A stretch of DNA of 64,000 nt from JABDJL01 sp963664065 (GTDB lineage: Bacteria > Pseudomonadota > Gammaproteobacteria > Xanthomonadales > SZUA-36), in contig OY760942.1 in the NCBI GenBank assembly GCA_963664065.1, positions 1,426,001 through 1,490,000 on the forward strand. Reading direction: 5' to 3'. The position numbers were made by a program, and so were the translations under genes. Position 1 is the first letter of the stretch, and each line of letters starts with the position of its first letter. Below the pieces are notes generated by a model. The model had not been told where the DNA came from and ran no database searches. It saw nothing but the letters and a program-made list of their open reading frames with translations. Positions 42,478 through 52,620 of this stretch are shown here, in pieces.

Positions 42478-43995
42478 ATGCTGGGACTTCCACCATTCGT
42501 ACTCACGGTGCTTGAACTGATGGCGACGCTATTTGTTTTTGCCGTTGGCACCGGTCTGATCCTTATCCTGTTTCTGTATTTTTTCGACAAGTACCAGACG
42601 GTAAATTCGGTGCGCCGCAACTATCCGGTGGTGGGCCGGTTCAGAACGTTTTTCGAGCACCTCGGAGAATTTTTCCGGCAATACTTCTTTGCGATGGACA
42701 GGGAAGAATTGCCATTCAACCGTGCGCAGAGATTGTGGGCGGAACGCGCGGCCAGGGACATCAATAATACAGCAGCGTTTGGATCGACCAAAAACCTGTC
42801 GCACGAGGGGACTGTAATGTTTGCCAACTGCATGTTCCCCCGCCTGGACGAAGAGGCCATGAAACCCTCACCAATCCTGTTCGGCCCCTATTGTGAAAAG
42901 CCCTACGAGACAAGCTCGTTCTTCAATATTTCGGCCATGAGTTTTGGCTCGCTGTCCAGGCCTGCAGTGCGGGCGCTTTCGCGAGGCGCTGAAATGGCTG
43001 GAATCTGGCTGAACACCGGTGAAGGCGGGGTTTCACCCTGGCATCTCGAAGGTGGTTGTGACGTCGTATTCCAGATTGGCACCGCCAAGTATGGCGCGCG
43101 AGATGAATCCGGAAAACTATCGGATGAAAAACTTCGCGAAGCAGGAAACAACCCTTCGATCAAGATGATTGAACTCAAACTGTCGCAAGGCGCCAAGCCA
43201 GGCAAAGGGGGCATACTGCCCGCCATCAAGGTCACTGAAGAGATCTCTAAAATCAGGGGTATTCCCCAGGGCCAGGCCTCGATCAGCCCCAACCGCCATC
43301 CGGAAATCAACTCACTGGAAGACCTGCTGGATATGATCAAGCGCATCCGCGATGCAAGCGGTCTGCCGACTGGTTTCAAAGCGGTCATCGGCGCCTATGG
43401 CTGGCTGGACGAGTTCTGCCGGTTGATTCATGAACGTGGTATAGAGTCGGCACCTGATTTTATTACCGTAGACAGCGGCGACGGGGGCACCGGCGCAGCA
43501 CCTTTGCCTCTGATGGATGAGATGGGACTTCCGATCCGAGAGTCTTTGCCAATGGTAGTAGACAAATTGAATGAGTATGGTCTGCGTCCCCGAATCCGGA
43601 TACTGGCATCCGGCAAGCGGGTGACGCCTTCGGAAGTTGCCTGGGCACTTTGCGTAGGGGCGGATGCGGTAAATTCTGCGCGTGGTTTCATGTTTGCCCT
43701 GGGTTGCATCCAGGCCATGAAATGCAACCGAAATACCTGTCCGACAGGAGTAACTACTCACAATAAGCGCTTGCAGCGTGGACTCGATCCCACCGACAAA
43801 TCAGTACGCGTGGCAAACTATGCCCGCAATATGATGAAAGAAGTATCAATCATCGCGCACTCATGTGGTGTGCCGGAGCCGGGTCGACTAAAGCGTTTTC
43901 ATGCACGCGTGGTCAGCGCCAACGGGCTTACTGTTGGTCTGGATGAATTACACCCCAATGTCACTACTTTGCCTGAGTACCTGAAATCAGCGTAG
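42478..43995 (+). CDS. FMN-binding glutamate synthase-domain membrane protein (GltB2-like)
   Basis: A 505-residue protein with one N-terminal membrane segment (about 12-35), then an FMN/TIM-barrel domain like the central domain of GltB. Motifs are SAMSFGSLSRPAVRALSRGA, NTGEGGVSPWH, VDSGDGGTGAAPLPLMDE and, near residue 415, CIQAMKCNRNTCPTGV, whose three cysteines fit the 3Fe-4S cluster of glutamate synthases. The glutaminase and GltD-like reductase parts are absent, and no gltD is nearby. The electron donor and true substrate are unknown. A strong AGGAG ribosome site precedes the ATG. It stands alone between pgeF and the convergent parC. Confidence 0.88.
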   Translation: MLGLPPFVLTVLELMATLFVFAVGTGLILILFLYFFDKYQTVNSVRRNYPVVGRFRTFFEHLGEFFRQYFFAMDREELPFNRAQRLWAERAARDINNTAAFGSTKNLSHEGTVMFANCMFPRLDEEAMKPSPILFGPYCEKPYETSSFFNISAMSFGSLSRPAVRALSRGAEMAGIWLNTGEGGVSPWHLEGGCDVVFQIGTAKYGARDESGKLSDEKLREAGNNPSIKMIELKLSQGAKPGKGGILPAIKVTEEISKIRGIPQGQASISPNRHPEINSLEDLLDMIKRIRDASGLPTGFKAVIGAYGWLDEFCRLIHERGIESAPDFITVDSGDGGTGAAPLPLMDEMGLPIRESLPMVVDKLNEYGLRPRIRILASGKRVTPSEVAWALCVGADAVNSARGFMFALGCIQAMKCNRNTCPTGVTTHNKRLQRGLDPTDKSVRVANYARNMMKEVSIIAHSCGVPEPGRLKRFHARVVSANGLTVGLDELHPNVTTLPEYLKSA

Positions 43996-44059
43996 CAGTG
44001 TATTTATAGAGGAACGCGCGTCAGCATTCGAGGATAAGCCTGGCTGATGACCGAAAAGA

Positions 44060-46321
44060 TCAATCCGTAGGCTTCACCGCAAGTTCAATCAATGTCACGC
44101 GTTGGAACCCTCTGGGTAACTTGCGACCTCTTTTCGCCCTTTCACCACTGTAGTGTTCCAGGTCGCTGCTGCTCATGCGAAGGTAGCGCTGTCCGGCCCA
44201 CACCAGGATTTCATCGCCGAGAGACTTGACGACCATGCCCACCATGAATTCCTCTCCGGCCTTTAGCCTCTTGGGCGGTACATTGATCAGCTTGTTACCC
44301 TTACCCTTGGCAAGTTCTGGCAGATCACTTAGCGGAAAAGCCAAAAGGTAGCCTTCCGAAGTCGCACAGATAATGGTATCCGTTTTCTCTGAATGGATAA
44401 GCGCAGGTGTTACAGGCTGTGAGCCTGATGGTAAGGAGATCATCGCTTTGCCGGCCTTCATCCGGCTGTGCAAATTGGACATGCTGGTCACGTATCCGTA
44501 GCCAAAAGAACTGGCAAGTACGATTTTCTGTTCCGGGTCACCGGCCAGCGCATAAAGAAAGCGGGCGCCATCTGGGGTGTTGAAACGGCTGGTCAGGGGT
44601 TCTCCAAGGCTGCGCGCAGATGGCAATGAATGGGCCGGCAGCGTGTATGCCCGGCCGGCAGAATCCAGGAACACAGCCAGTTGGTTGCTTCGCCCGCGCG
44701 CCGAGTGCTGAAACGCGTCTCCGGCCTTGTATCCCAGGCTTTTAGGGTCAATTTCATGCCCCTTGGCAGCACGCACCCAGCCGGACTCGGATAAGATAAC
44801 GGTTGTAGGCTCTGCGGGCATCAGATCCTCTTCTTTGAAGGCCTGTGCAGCTCCCTTTTCCTTCAGTTTTGAGCGCCGGGCGTCACCGTATTTTTCAGCA
44901 TCGTCGTTCAGTTCTTTTTTAACCAGGGTCTTCATCCGCTGTTTCGAACCCAGCGTGGTTTCCAGTCCCTGTCGTTCCTCGTCCAAATCCTCCTGCTCGG
45001 TACGGATCTTCATCTCTTCGAGCTTCGCCAGATTCCTGAGCTTCAGTTCAAGGATGGCTTCTGCTTGCGTTCCGGTCAGCTCAAAACGCTTCATCATGAC
45101 TGCCTTGGGTGTTTCCTCGGTGCGAATAATGTGAATAACTTCGTCAATATTGAGATAGGCAAGTAGCAGCCCTTCAAGAATATGCAGCCGGTCTACGACC
45201 TGGTCGAGACGGTGCTCAAGGCGTTTTGTGACCGTTGCAAGCCTGTAAGTCAGCCATTGCTTCAGGAGATTCCGGAGATTCAATACGTTGGGCTTTCCAT
45301 TATTGGCAATGATATTGAAGTTGGCCCGGTAATTTCTCTCCAGGTCGGTAGTAGCGCACAGGTGATTCATCAATTGTTCAATATTGACGCGGTTTGAACG
45401 AGGCACAATGACCAGCCTCGTGGGATTCTCATGATCCGATTCATCACGCAGGTCTTCGACCATCGGTAGTTTCTTGGCGCGCATTTGTGTGGCGATCTGC
45501 TCGAGAACCTTTGCGGGCGAGACCTGGTGGGGTAGGGCGTTAACAATAATTTCACCGTTTTCTTTCTCCCAAACGGCGCGCATCTTCACCGAGCCGAGCC
45601 CCGTTTCATACATTTTCCGCAAGTCTTCACGCGGCGTAATAATTTCCGCATCGCTTGGGTAATCCGGACCTTTTACATGCTCACAGAGATCTTCGATGGA
45701 CGCCTTGGGCTCATCCAGTAAGCGAATGCATGCGCTCACGACCTCCTTAAGGTTGTGTGGCGGAATATCGGTGGCCATGCCGACCGCGATGCCTGTACTT
45801 CCATTCAACAACACGTTGGGCAGGCGGGCCGGAAGCGTGCATGGCTCTTTCAGAGTGCCATCAAAATTGGGCTGCCACTCAACGGTGCCCATGCCCAGTT
45901 CGGTCAGCAGCGTGCGCGCGTATGGCGCCAGTCTCGATTCGGTATAGCGCATGGCGGCAAAGGATTTGGGGTCGTCCGGGGAGCCGAAATTCCCCTGTCC
46001 GTCAATCAATGGATAACGATATGAAAATGGCTGTGCCATCAACACCATGGCTTCGTAACACGCGGAATCGCCGTGCGGGTGAAACTTGCCCAACACGTCA
46101 CCAACAGTTCTGGCTGATTTTTTGTGCTTGGAGCCGGCACTGAGGCCCAGTTCGCTCATGGCGTAAATAATCCGCCTTTGTACCGGCTTCAGGCCATCGC
46201 CAATACTTGGCAGGGCCCGGTCGAGTACCACGTACATGGAATAATCCAGGTATGCACGTTCGGCATAATCCTTAAGAGGAACCTGTTCGTAATCAGTAAA
46301 GCTCTGCGTAATCTCAGTCAT
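44060..46321 (-). CDS. parC: DNA topoisomerase IV subunit A
   Basis: A 753-residue type IIA topoisomerase subunit. It has RAYLDYSMYVVLDRALPSIGDGLKPVQRRIIYAM, the region HPHGDSACYEAM (quinolone-determining; Ser and Glu as in sensitive enzymes), the catalytic Tyr in AAMRYTESRL, and a C-terminal beta-pinwheel. It decatenates daughter chromosomes. The start ATG 46321 (MTEITQSF) gives the family length and is preceded by GAGCGAGA; an alternative ATG at 46372 overlaps the parE stop (ATGA) and would add 17 residues. Confidence 0.95.
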   Translation of the reverse strand: MTEITQSFTDYEQVPLKDYAERAYLDYSMYVVLDRALPSIGDGLKPVQRRIIYAMSELGLSAGSKHKKSARTVGDVLGKFHPHGDSACYEAMVLMAQPFSYRYPLIDGQGNFGSPDDPKSFAAMRYTESRLAPYARTLLTELGMGTVEWQPNFDGTLKEPCTLPARLPNVLLNGSTGIAVGMATDIPPHNLKEVVSACIRLLDEPKASIEDLCEHVKGPDYPSDAEIITPREDLRKMYETGLGSVKMRAVWEKENGEIIVNALPHQVSPAKVLEQIATQMRAKKLPMVEDLRDESDHENPTRLVIVPRSNRVNIEQLMNHLCATTDLERNYRANFNIIANNGKPNVLNLRNLLKQWLTYRLATVTKRLEHRLDQVVDRLHILEGLLLAYLNIDEVIHIIRTEETPKAVMMKRFELTGTQAEAILELKLRNLAKLEEMKIRTEQEDLDEERQGLETTLGSKQRMKTLVKKELNDDAEKYGDARRSKLKEKGAAQAFKEEDLMPAEPTTVILSESGWVRAAKGHEIDPKSLGYKAGDAFQHSARGRSNQLAVFLDSAGRAYTLPAHSLPSARSLGEPLTSRFNTPDGARFLYALAGDPEQKIVLASSFGYGYVTSMSNLHSRMKAGKAMISLPSGSQPVTPALIHSEKTDTIICATSEGYLLAFPLSDLPELAKGKGNKLINVPPKRLKAGEEFMVGMVVKSLGDEILVWAGQRYLRMSSSDLEHYSGERAKRGRKLPRGFQRVTLIELAVKPTD

Positions 46322-46368
46322 ATGTTCTCGCTCTTGAATTTCGAACCTGGCCGGTATCTGATTTGGCT

Positions 46369-48252
46369 TCAAATAGAGGCGAGATCACCCTTGTCCTGTA
46401 GCCAGGCTTTGCGGTCTGCAGCGCGTTTTTTAGACAGCAGCATATCCATCATCTTAAATGTAGCCGATTCGTTTTCAATGGTCAGTTGCACCAGCCGCCG
46501 TGTATCCGGATCTATGGTACTTTCCCGCAGTTGCAGCGGGTTCATTTCGCCTAGCCCCTTGAACCGGGTTTCGGTAATCTTGCCCTTTTTCTTCTCAGCG
46601 GTAATCAACTCCAGGATGGCTTCGCGTTCCTCCGCGTCCAGCGCATAAAAAGTTTCCTTGCCGACATCAATCCTGAACAAGGGAGGCATCGCCACAAAGA
46701 TGTGTCCGGTCTCGACCAGCGCATGAAAATGCTTCAAGAACAACGCGCTCAACAAAGTGGCGATGTGCAAGCCGTCCGAATCCGCGTCAGCCAGGATCAC
46801 GATTTTGCCGTATCGCAGTCCCGAAATACTGTCAGACCCGGGATCAACCCCGATGGCGACAGAGATGTCATGCACTTCCTGAGAGGAAAGAACAGCGTCC
46901 GAATCTACCTCCCATGTATTCAGGATCTTGCCGCGTAACGGCAGGATGGCCTGGTATTCACGGTTGCGCGCCTGCTTGGCGCTGCCACCGGCGGAATCAC
47001 CCTCAACCAGGAACAACTCGGTCATCGACAGGTCCTGGCTGGAACAATCGGCCAGCTTGCCGGGCAGGGCCGGTCCCGAAGTGATCTTCTTGCGTTCGAC
47101 TTTGCGGCTTCTCTTCATCCGCTTTTGTGCATTGTCTATTGCCTGCCTGGCAATTTCTTCGCCGTCGCTAACATTCTGGTTCAACCACAGGCTGAATGCG
47201 TCTTTGAGGATACCGGAGACAAAGGTCGCGGCCGCACGGGAAGACAAGCGCTCCTTGGTCTGTCCACTGAACTGCGGCTCAGCCAGTCTGAGCGAAAGAA
47301 TGAAACCGATGCGGTCCCAGATGTCGTCGGGCGCAAGGCGCACACCGCGTGGAAGCAGGCTGTGCAGTTCGCAAAACTCGCGTAAGGATTCCACCAATCC
47401 GGTGCGCAGGCCGTTGACATGTGTACCTCCCAGCGTGGTGGGTATCAGGTTGACGTAACTTTCCTGCAGCGTATTCCCGCCCGGCAACCAGCACAGCGCC
47501 CAGCTGACTTCAGAGTCGGTGCCTTTCAATTCCCCTGTGAATGGACTGGCGGGAAGCAGGATTTCATCCTCCAGTTCCGACTGAAGGTATTCTGAAAGCC
47601 CTTTCTCGTATAACCATGTTTCCTTTTCACCTGCTTTTGCCTGGACCAGGCTTACTTGCAGTCCCGGGCAAAGGACGGCCTTGGCGCGTAAAAGGTGGCG
47701 CAGGCTTTTGACCGAAATTTTCGCCGAGTCAAAATACTTCTTGTCCGGCCAGAACCTGAGGCGGGTGCCTGTATTGCGCTTGCCAACCGCGTTGATAATT
47801 TCCAGTTCGGAGGCCTTGCCGCCGTCTCTGAAGGACATGTGGTGTTCATTGCCGTCGCGCTTGATCCAGATTTCCAGGTCACTGGAAAGCGCGTTGACGA
47901 CGGAAACGCCAACGCCATGTAATCCGCCGGCAAACTGGTAGTTCTTGTCAGAGAATTTCCCGCCGGCGTGCAGACGCGTCAGTATCAACTCCACGCCCGG
48001 AATATTGTGTTCCGGATGAATGTCCACAGGCATACCCCGGCCGTCGTCGGACACTTCAATCGAACCGTCCTCGTGCAAAGTGACCTCGATGCTCTTGCAG
48101 TGTTTTACCAGCGCCTCGTCAACGCTGTTGTCAATCACTTCCTGGACCAGGTGATTTGGCCGGGATGTATCGGTGTACATGCCGGGACGGCGCTGAACAG
48201 GCTCAAGCCCTGACAGGACTTCAATATCCTTGGCCTGGTATTGGCTGCTCAT
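46369..48252 (-). CDS. parE: DNA topoisomerase IV subunit B
   Basis: A 627-residue GHKL ATPase subunit. It starts MSSQYQAKDIEVLSGLEPVQRRPGMYT and contains QEVIDNSVDEAL, DDGRGMPVDIHPEH, GLHGVGVSVVNALS, and the TOPRIM motifs FLVEGDSAGGSAKQ and ILADADSDGLHIATLL. The frame is open for 36 codons further upstream, but ATG 48252 matches the family. It is the first gene of the parE-parC operon and is divergent from pyrG. Confidence 0.96.
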   Translation of the reverse strand: MSSQYQAKDIEVLSGLEPVQRRPGMYTDTSRPNHLVQEVIDNSVDEALVKHCKSIEVTLHEDGSIEVSDDGRGMPVDIHPEHNIPGVELILTRLHAGGKFSDKNYQFAGGLHGVGVSVVNALSSDLEIWIKRDGNEHHMSFRDGGKASELEIINAVGKRNTGTRLRFWPDKKYFDSAKISVKSLRHLLRAKAVLCPGLQVSLVQAKAGEKETWLYEKGLSEYLQSELEDEILLPASPFTGELKGTDSEVSWALCWLPGGNTLQESYVNLIPTTLGGTHVNGLRTGLVESLREFCELHSLLPRGVRLAPDDIWDRIGFILSLRLAEPQFSGQTKERLSSRAAATFVSGILKDAFSLWLNQNVSDGEEIARQAIDNAQKRMKRSRKVERKKITSGPALPGKLADCSSQDLSMTELFLVEGDSAGGSAKQARNREYQAILPLRGKILNTWEVDSDAVLSSQEVHDISVAIGVDPGSDSISGLRYGKIVILADADSDGLHIATLLSALFLKHFHALVETGHIFVAMPPLFRIDVGKETFYALDAEEREAILELITAEKKKGKITETRFKGLGEMNPLQLRESTIDPDTRRLVQLTIENESATFKMMDMLLSKKRAADRKAWLQDKGDLASI

Positions 48253-48510
48253 GGAACTCCGAAAAAGACGCAAATATGGAGAGGTGGATTCTACACCTCG
48301 ACCCGGACGATGTTCTCGCGAATCAGGGGAGTTTTCAAGCAGTGATTGCCTGCAGATCAAAATCGGCGTGCAGGCATCATCTTTATCGTATATGAGCTCA
48401 GGATTTTGGCGGCGCGTTTCAATAATAAAGAAAAATTTAGCACATGACTGAGCCTTGTCCGGTAGAATATTGATCCAGAACTTCCACAGCTAAAACAGAC
48501 AGGTTCTGGT

Positions 48511-50163
48511 ATGACTTCACTTGTTTTTGTAACGGGCGGCGTTGTTTCTTCATTGGGTAAGGGGCTTTCTGCTGCGTCTCTCGCCGCTATCCTTGAATCA
48601 CGGGGACTCAGTGTGACAATGGTCAAGCTGGATCCTTATATCAATGTAGACCCTGGCACCATGAGCCCGTTTCAACATGGTGAAGTTTATGTAACCGAAG
48701 ACGGTGCTGAGACTGATCTTGACCTCGGGCACTACGAGCGGTTCATTCGCACCCGCATGACTCAGCTCAATAATTTCACCACCGGCCGGATTTACAACAA
48801 CGTTATCGCCAAGGAGCGCAGGGGTGATTACCTTGGCGGAACCGTGCAGGTGATTCCGCATATCACCGATGAGATCAAGGAAAGCGTGGTTAAGGCATCC
48901 GAAGGTTTCGATGTGTCGATGATCGAAATTGGCGGAACCGTAGGTGATATCGAATCCCTGCCTTTCCTCGAAGCCATTCGACAGCTTGGTTTTGAATATG
49001 GCGACCAGGCTTTGTACATCCACCTGACATTGATCCCCTACATCAAGGCGGCCAATGAAACCAAGACCAAGCCGACCCAGCACTCCGTGAAGGAACTGAG
49101 ATCAATCGGAATCCAGGCGGATATTCTGCTGTGCCGTTGTGAAAACGAACTAACCGAGGAAGAAAGGACAAAAATTGCGCTATTTACCAATGTTTCCAGA
49201 GAGGCCGTCATTTCAGCGCTGGACGCGCGTAATGGAATTTATGAAATACCGATGCTGCTTCATGAGCAGGGCCTGGACGACATCGTGGTAGAACGCCTTG
49301 GTCTTGATGCAAGAGAAACGGATCTCAGCGAATGGCGTGAGGTAGTTGATCGTATGCAAAACACCCGCCATGAAATCACGGTGGCAATGGTAGGTAAATA
49401 CGTCAACCATGCCGATGCTTACAAATCACTGACGGAAGCACTACAGCACGGCGGACTCCGCCAACGTATCAAGGTGAATATTCTCCGGCTCGAGTCTGAA
49501 GACTTAGAAAAAGAAGGGATTCCCGGCCTGGAAAACGCCGACGCCATTCTGGTGCCGGGCGGATTCGGAGAGCGCGGCTTTGAAGGCAAGGTAATGGCCA
49601 TTCAATACGCGCGTGAAAACCGCGTGCCCTACCTTGGAATTTGCTATGGCATGCAGGCTGCAGTTGTTGAATATGCGCGTAATGTCTGTGATCTCGAAGA
49701 CGCAAACAGCACGGAAATTGATCAGCAGTGTGCTGATCCGGTCATCGGCCTGATTACTGAATGGCTGGACGCTTCAGGTTCCGTGGAGACACGATCGGAG
49801 GATTCAGAAATGGGTGGCACCATGCGCCTGGGTGCTCAACGTTGCCGGCTTCGTGAAGGCACTTTGGCCCGTGAATTGTATCAAAAGGAAATCGTTATTG
49901 AACGGCACAGGCACCGCTATGAATTCAACAATCACTACCGTGATGTTTTGAAAAGGCACGGCATGGTGTTGTGCGGTCATTCGATGGACGAAACCCTGGT
50001 GGAAATGATTGAAATCCCGGATCATCCCTGGTTTCTCGGCTGCCAGTTTCATCCGGAATTTACCTCTTCACCGCTGGGTGGACATCCCCTGTTCACCGGC
50101 TTTATCGAAGCGGCACTCAAGGCAAAACAGGTCGAACTACCGGCCGGAGTCGCCAGACTGTGA
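48511..50163 (+). CDS. pyrG: CTP synthase
   Basis: A 550-residue enzyme that aminates UTP to CTP using glutamine. The synthetase domain begins FVTGGVVSSLGKGLSAASLA, with KLDPYINVDPGTMSPFQHGEV. The class I amidotransferase domain has the nucleophile motif GICYGMQ and ends HPWFLGCQFHPEFTSSP. The nucleophile elbow is more often GICLGMQ; Tyr at that position is a minor variant that should not affect catalysis. It overlaps kdsA by 4 bp (GTGA). Confidence 0.98.
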   Translation: MTSLVFVTGGVVSSLGKGLSAASLAAILESRGLSVTMVKLDPYINVDPGTMSPFQHGEVYVTEDGAETDLDLGHYERFIRTRMTQLNNFTTGRIYNNVIAKERRGDYLGGTVQVIPHITDEIKESVVKASEGFDVSMIEIGGTVGDIESLPFLEAIRQLGFEYGDQALYIHLTLIPYIKAANETKTKPTQHSVKELRSIGIQADILLCRCENELTEEERTKIALFTNVSREAVISALDARNGIYEIPMLLHEQGLDDIVVERLGLDARETDLSEWREVVDRMQNTRHEITVAMVGKYVNHADAYKSLTEALQHGGLRQRIKVNILRLESEDLEKEGIPGLENADAILVPGGFGERGFEGKVMAIQYARENRVPYLGICYGMQAAVVEYARNVCDLEDANSTEIDQQCADPVIGLITEWLDASGSVETRSEDSEMGGTMRLGAQRCRLREGTLARELYQKEIVIERHRHRYEFNNHYRDVLKRHGMVLCGHSMDETLVEMIEIPDHPWFLGCQFHPEFTSSPLGGHPLFTGFIEAALKAKQVELPAGVARL

Positions 50164-50993
50164 AACTGTGTGGATTTGACGCCGGCATTGACCAGCCACT
50201 GTTCCTGATTGCCGGACCCTGCGTTATTGAATCCGAACAGTTGGCGATCGAAACGGCAGGTAAATTGAAGGAAATTTCCAGCCGGGTCGGTTTGTCTTTC
50301 ATTTTCAAATCCTCTTTCGACAAGGCCAACCGGTCTTCCATCGACAGCTTTAGGGGTCTCGGCGTTGATGAAGGACTGCGAATTCTTGCCGAAGTCAAAA
50401 GCCAGCTGGGTGTTCCGATATTGACAGATGTACACGAGGACACGGATATATCAACGGTTGCCGAAGTTGTGGATGTGCTTCAGACACCTGCTTTTCTTTG
50501 CCGGCAAACCAATTTCATTACCCGTGTCGCTGATAGCGGTCGGCCGGTAAATATTAAAAAAGGGCAGTTTCTTTCACCCTGGGATATGAAAAACGTGGTC
50601 GCGAAAGCACACGCAACCGGAAACCGGCAGGTTATGGTATGTGAACGGGGTGCGTCTTTCGGTTATGGCAACCTGATATCTGACATGCGCTCCCTGGCAA
50701 TCATGAGAGACACAGGCTGTCCGGTAGTTTTCGATGCAACGCATTCTGTTCAGCTACCGGGTGGGCAGGGCAATACCTCCGGTGGCCAGCGGGAATTCAT
50801 ACCGGTATTGGCACGTGCAGCGGTTGCCACTGGCGTCTCCGGTTTGTTCATGGAAACCCATCCTGACCCTTCAAAAGCACTCAGTGACGGCCCCAACGCC
50901 TGGCCACTCGACCTGATGGAAGAATTACTGATGACGCTTAAAGCCCTTGATCAAACCACCAAGGCCAATCCGCTGCTGGAACATGGCGTCTGA
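50160..50993 (+). CDS. kdsA: 3-deoxy-8-phosphooctulonate (KDO-8-P) synthase
   Basis: A 277-residue DAHP-synthase-fold enzyme that condenses phosphoenolpyruvate with arabinose-5-phosphate for the LPS inner core. Motifs are FLIAGPCVIESEQ, FKSSFDKANRSS, PILTDVHED, CRQTNFI, and CERGASFGYGNLISDMRS. The start is GTG 50160, overlapping the pyrG stop. It precedes eno, which regenerates its phosphoenolpyruvate substrate. Confidence 0.97.
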   Translation: MKLCGFDAGIDQPLFLIAGPCVIESEQLAIETAGKLKEISSRVGLSFIFKSSFDKANRSSIDSFRGLGVDEGLRILAEVKSQLGVPILTDVHEDTDISTVAEVVDVLQTPAFLCRQTNFITRVADSGRPVNIKKGQFLSPWDMKNVVAKAHATGNRQVMVCERGASFGYGNLISDMRSLAIMRDTGCPVVFDATHSVQLPGGQGNTSGGQREFIPVLARAAVATGVSGLFMETHPDPSKALSDGPNAWPLDLMEELLMTLKALDQTTKANPLLEHGV

Positions 50994-51023
50994 TCAATTC
51001 TGTTAACAAAGTTTTGAGTACCG

Positions 51024-52319
51024 ATGACCCAAATTAAATCTATTAACGCGCGTGAAATTCTCGATTCACGTGGGAATCCCACTTTGGAAGCAGAAATATT
51101 ACTTTCTTCCGGGGCGTTTGGCCGCGCGGCAGTGCCCTCCGGTGCATCGACCGGAGCGCGTGAAGCAATCGAATTACGCGACGGTGACAGCAGCCGCTAC
51201 CTGGGCAAGGGCGTCATCCAGGCAGTTTCAAATGTGAATGGTCCGATCGCAGATACGCTGTGCGGTGAGGACGCCGCTGACCAGGCAGAACTCGATCGCA
51301 TGTTGATTCAACTGGATGGCACGCCAAATAAAGGGCGCCTGGGCGCCAATGCACTTCTGGCCGTTTCGCTGGCCTCAGCGCATGCCATGGCGGCGCAACG
51401 GGGAAAGCCGTTATGGGCCAGCCTCGCGGGTTCTGATTCATTGAATATGCCAGTACCTATGATGAATATCATCAACGGTGGTGCGCACGCAAACAACAGC
51501 GTGGATATGCAGGAGTTCATGATTATGCCGGCCGGTATGCCGTCGTTTAAAGAGGCATTGCGATGCGGAACCGAAATATTCCATGCTTTGAAGTCGGTAT
51601 TATCGGGCCGGGGGTTAAATACTGCCGTCGGCGACGAAGGGGGGTTCGCACCCGACCTGCCGTCGAATGAAGCGGCTGTTGAAGTGATACTGGAGGCCAC
51701 CGAACTGGCGGGATTCCGCATTGGTGACGAGGTTTACCTGGCACTAGATGTTGCTTCATCCGAGTTTTACCGTGACGGCCACTATCACCTTGATTCAGAA
51801 GGCCTTTCTTTTGATTCACACGGGTTTTCGGAATACCTCGAAAACTGGGTTCGCCAATACCCCATTGTCAGTGTCGAAGACGGCATGGCCGAGGATGACT
51901 GGTCAGGTTGGGCTATTCACACCGCCTTGACTGGCGGTCATTGCCAATTGGTGGGCGATGATATTTTCGTGACCAATACTGATATTCTCGCCAGGGGTAT
52001 CGATGAAAATATTGCCAACTCCATCCTCATAAAGTTAAACCAGATCGGCACGTTAACGGAGACGCTGGCTGCGATAAGCATGGCCGAAGATGCCGGATAC
52101 GGGGCTGTCATTTCCCATCGCTCCGGTGAAACAGAAGATACGACCATTGCCGACCTTGCCGTAGCGACCTCTGCATCCCAGATCAAGACGGGTTCCCTGT
52201 CGCGTTCTGACCGGGTCGCAAAATACAACCAGTTACTCCGCATCGAAGAAGCGCTTGGCAAACGGGGAACCTATCCGGGTGTTGCAGCCTTCGCCAATGT
52301 GCCGGGCCTGGAATTCTAA
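51024..52319 (+). CDS. eno: Enolase
   Basis: A 431-residue enolase. It begins MTQIKSINAREILDSRGNPTLE and has GASTGAREAIELRDGD, MNIINGGAHANNSVDMQEFM, GDEGGFAPDL, SVEDGMAEDDW, VGDDIFVTN and the catalytic SHRSGETEDTTIADLAV. It interconverts 2-phosphoglycerate and phosphoenolpyruvate and is often a component of the RNA degradosome in gammaproteobacteria. ftsB starts 7 bp downstream. Confidence 0.98.
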   Translation: MTQIKSINAREILDSRGNPTLEAEILLSSGAFGRAAVPSGASTGAREAIELRDGDSSRYLGKGVIQAVSNVNGPIADTLCGEDAADQAELDRMLIQLDGTPNKGRLGANALLAVSLASAHAMAAQRGKPLWASLAGSDSLNMPVPMMNIINGGAHANNSVDMQEFMIMPAGMPSFKEALRCGTEIFHALKSVLSGRGLNTAVGDEGGFAPDLPSNEAAVEVILEATELAGFRIGDEVYLALDVASSEFYRDGHYHLDSEGLSFDSHGFSEYLENWVRQYPIVSVEDGMAEDDWSGWAIHTALTGGHCQLVGDDIFVTNTDILARGIDENIANSILIKLNQIGTLTETLAAISMAEDAGYGAVISHRSGETEDTTIADLAVATSASQIKTGSLSRSDRVAKYNQLLRIEEALGKRGTYPGVAAFANVPGLEF

Positions 52320-52326
52320 GACCAGC

Positions 52327-52620
52327 ATGCGGGTACTGATCGCCATTTTGCTGGTCATGTTTGCCTTATTGCAATTCAAACTGTGGTTAGGCGAAGGAGG
52401 GTTTAGCGAAGTTACGCGGCTTGAAGAGCGTGTGGAGGTGCAAATCGAGGAAAACGAAGTGCTGCAGCAAAGAAATAATGAACTGCAGGCCGAGGTCGAG
52501 GACCTTAGAGAGCGGCTCGATGCGGTCGAAGAACGCGCACGTAACGAATTGGGGCTGATCAAGGAAGACGAGGAGTTTTACCAGGTTGTTCCTCCACCGC
52601 CTGGCCGGGAAAACCAGTGA
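52327..52620 (+). CDS. ftsB: Cell division protein FtsB
   Basis: A 97-residue bitopic protein: an N-terminal membrane helix (VLIAILLVMFALLQFKLWLG, residues 3-22) followed by a heptad-rich coiled coil (RLEERVEVQIEENEVLQQRNNELQAEVEDLRERL, about 35-69) and ARNELGLIKEDEEFYQV, the conserved DivIC/FtsB tail. It partners FtsL and FtsQ. The start ATG 52327 is 7 bp after eno. It overlaps ispD (GTGA). The eno-ftsB-ispD-ispF order is conserved. Confidence 0.95.
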   Translation: MRVLIAILLVMFALLQFKLWLGEGGFSEVTRLEERVEVQIEENEVLQQRNNELQAEVEDLRERLDAVEERARNELGLIKEDEEFYQVVPPPPGRENQ

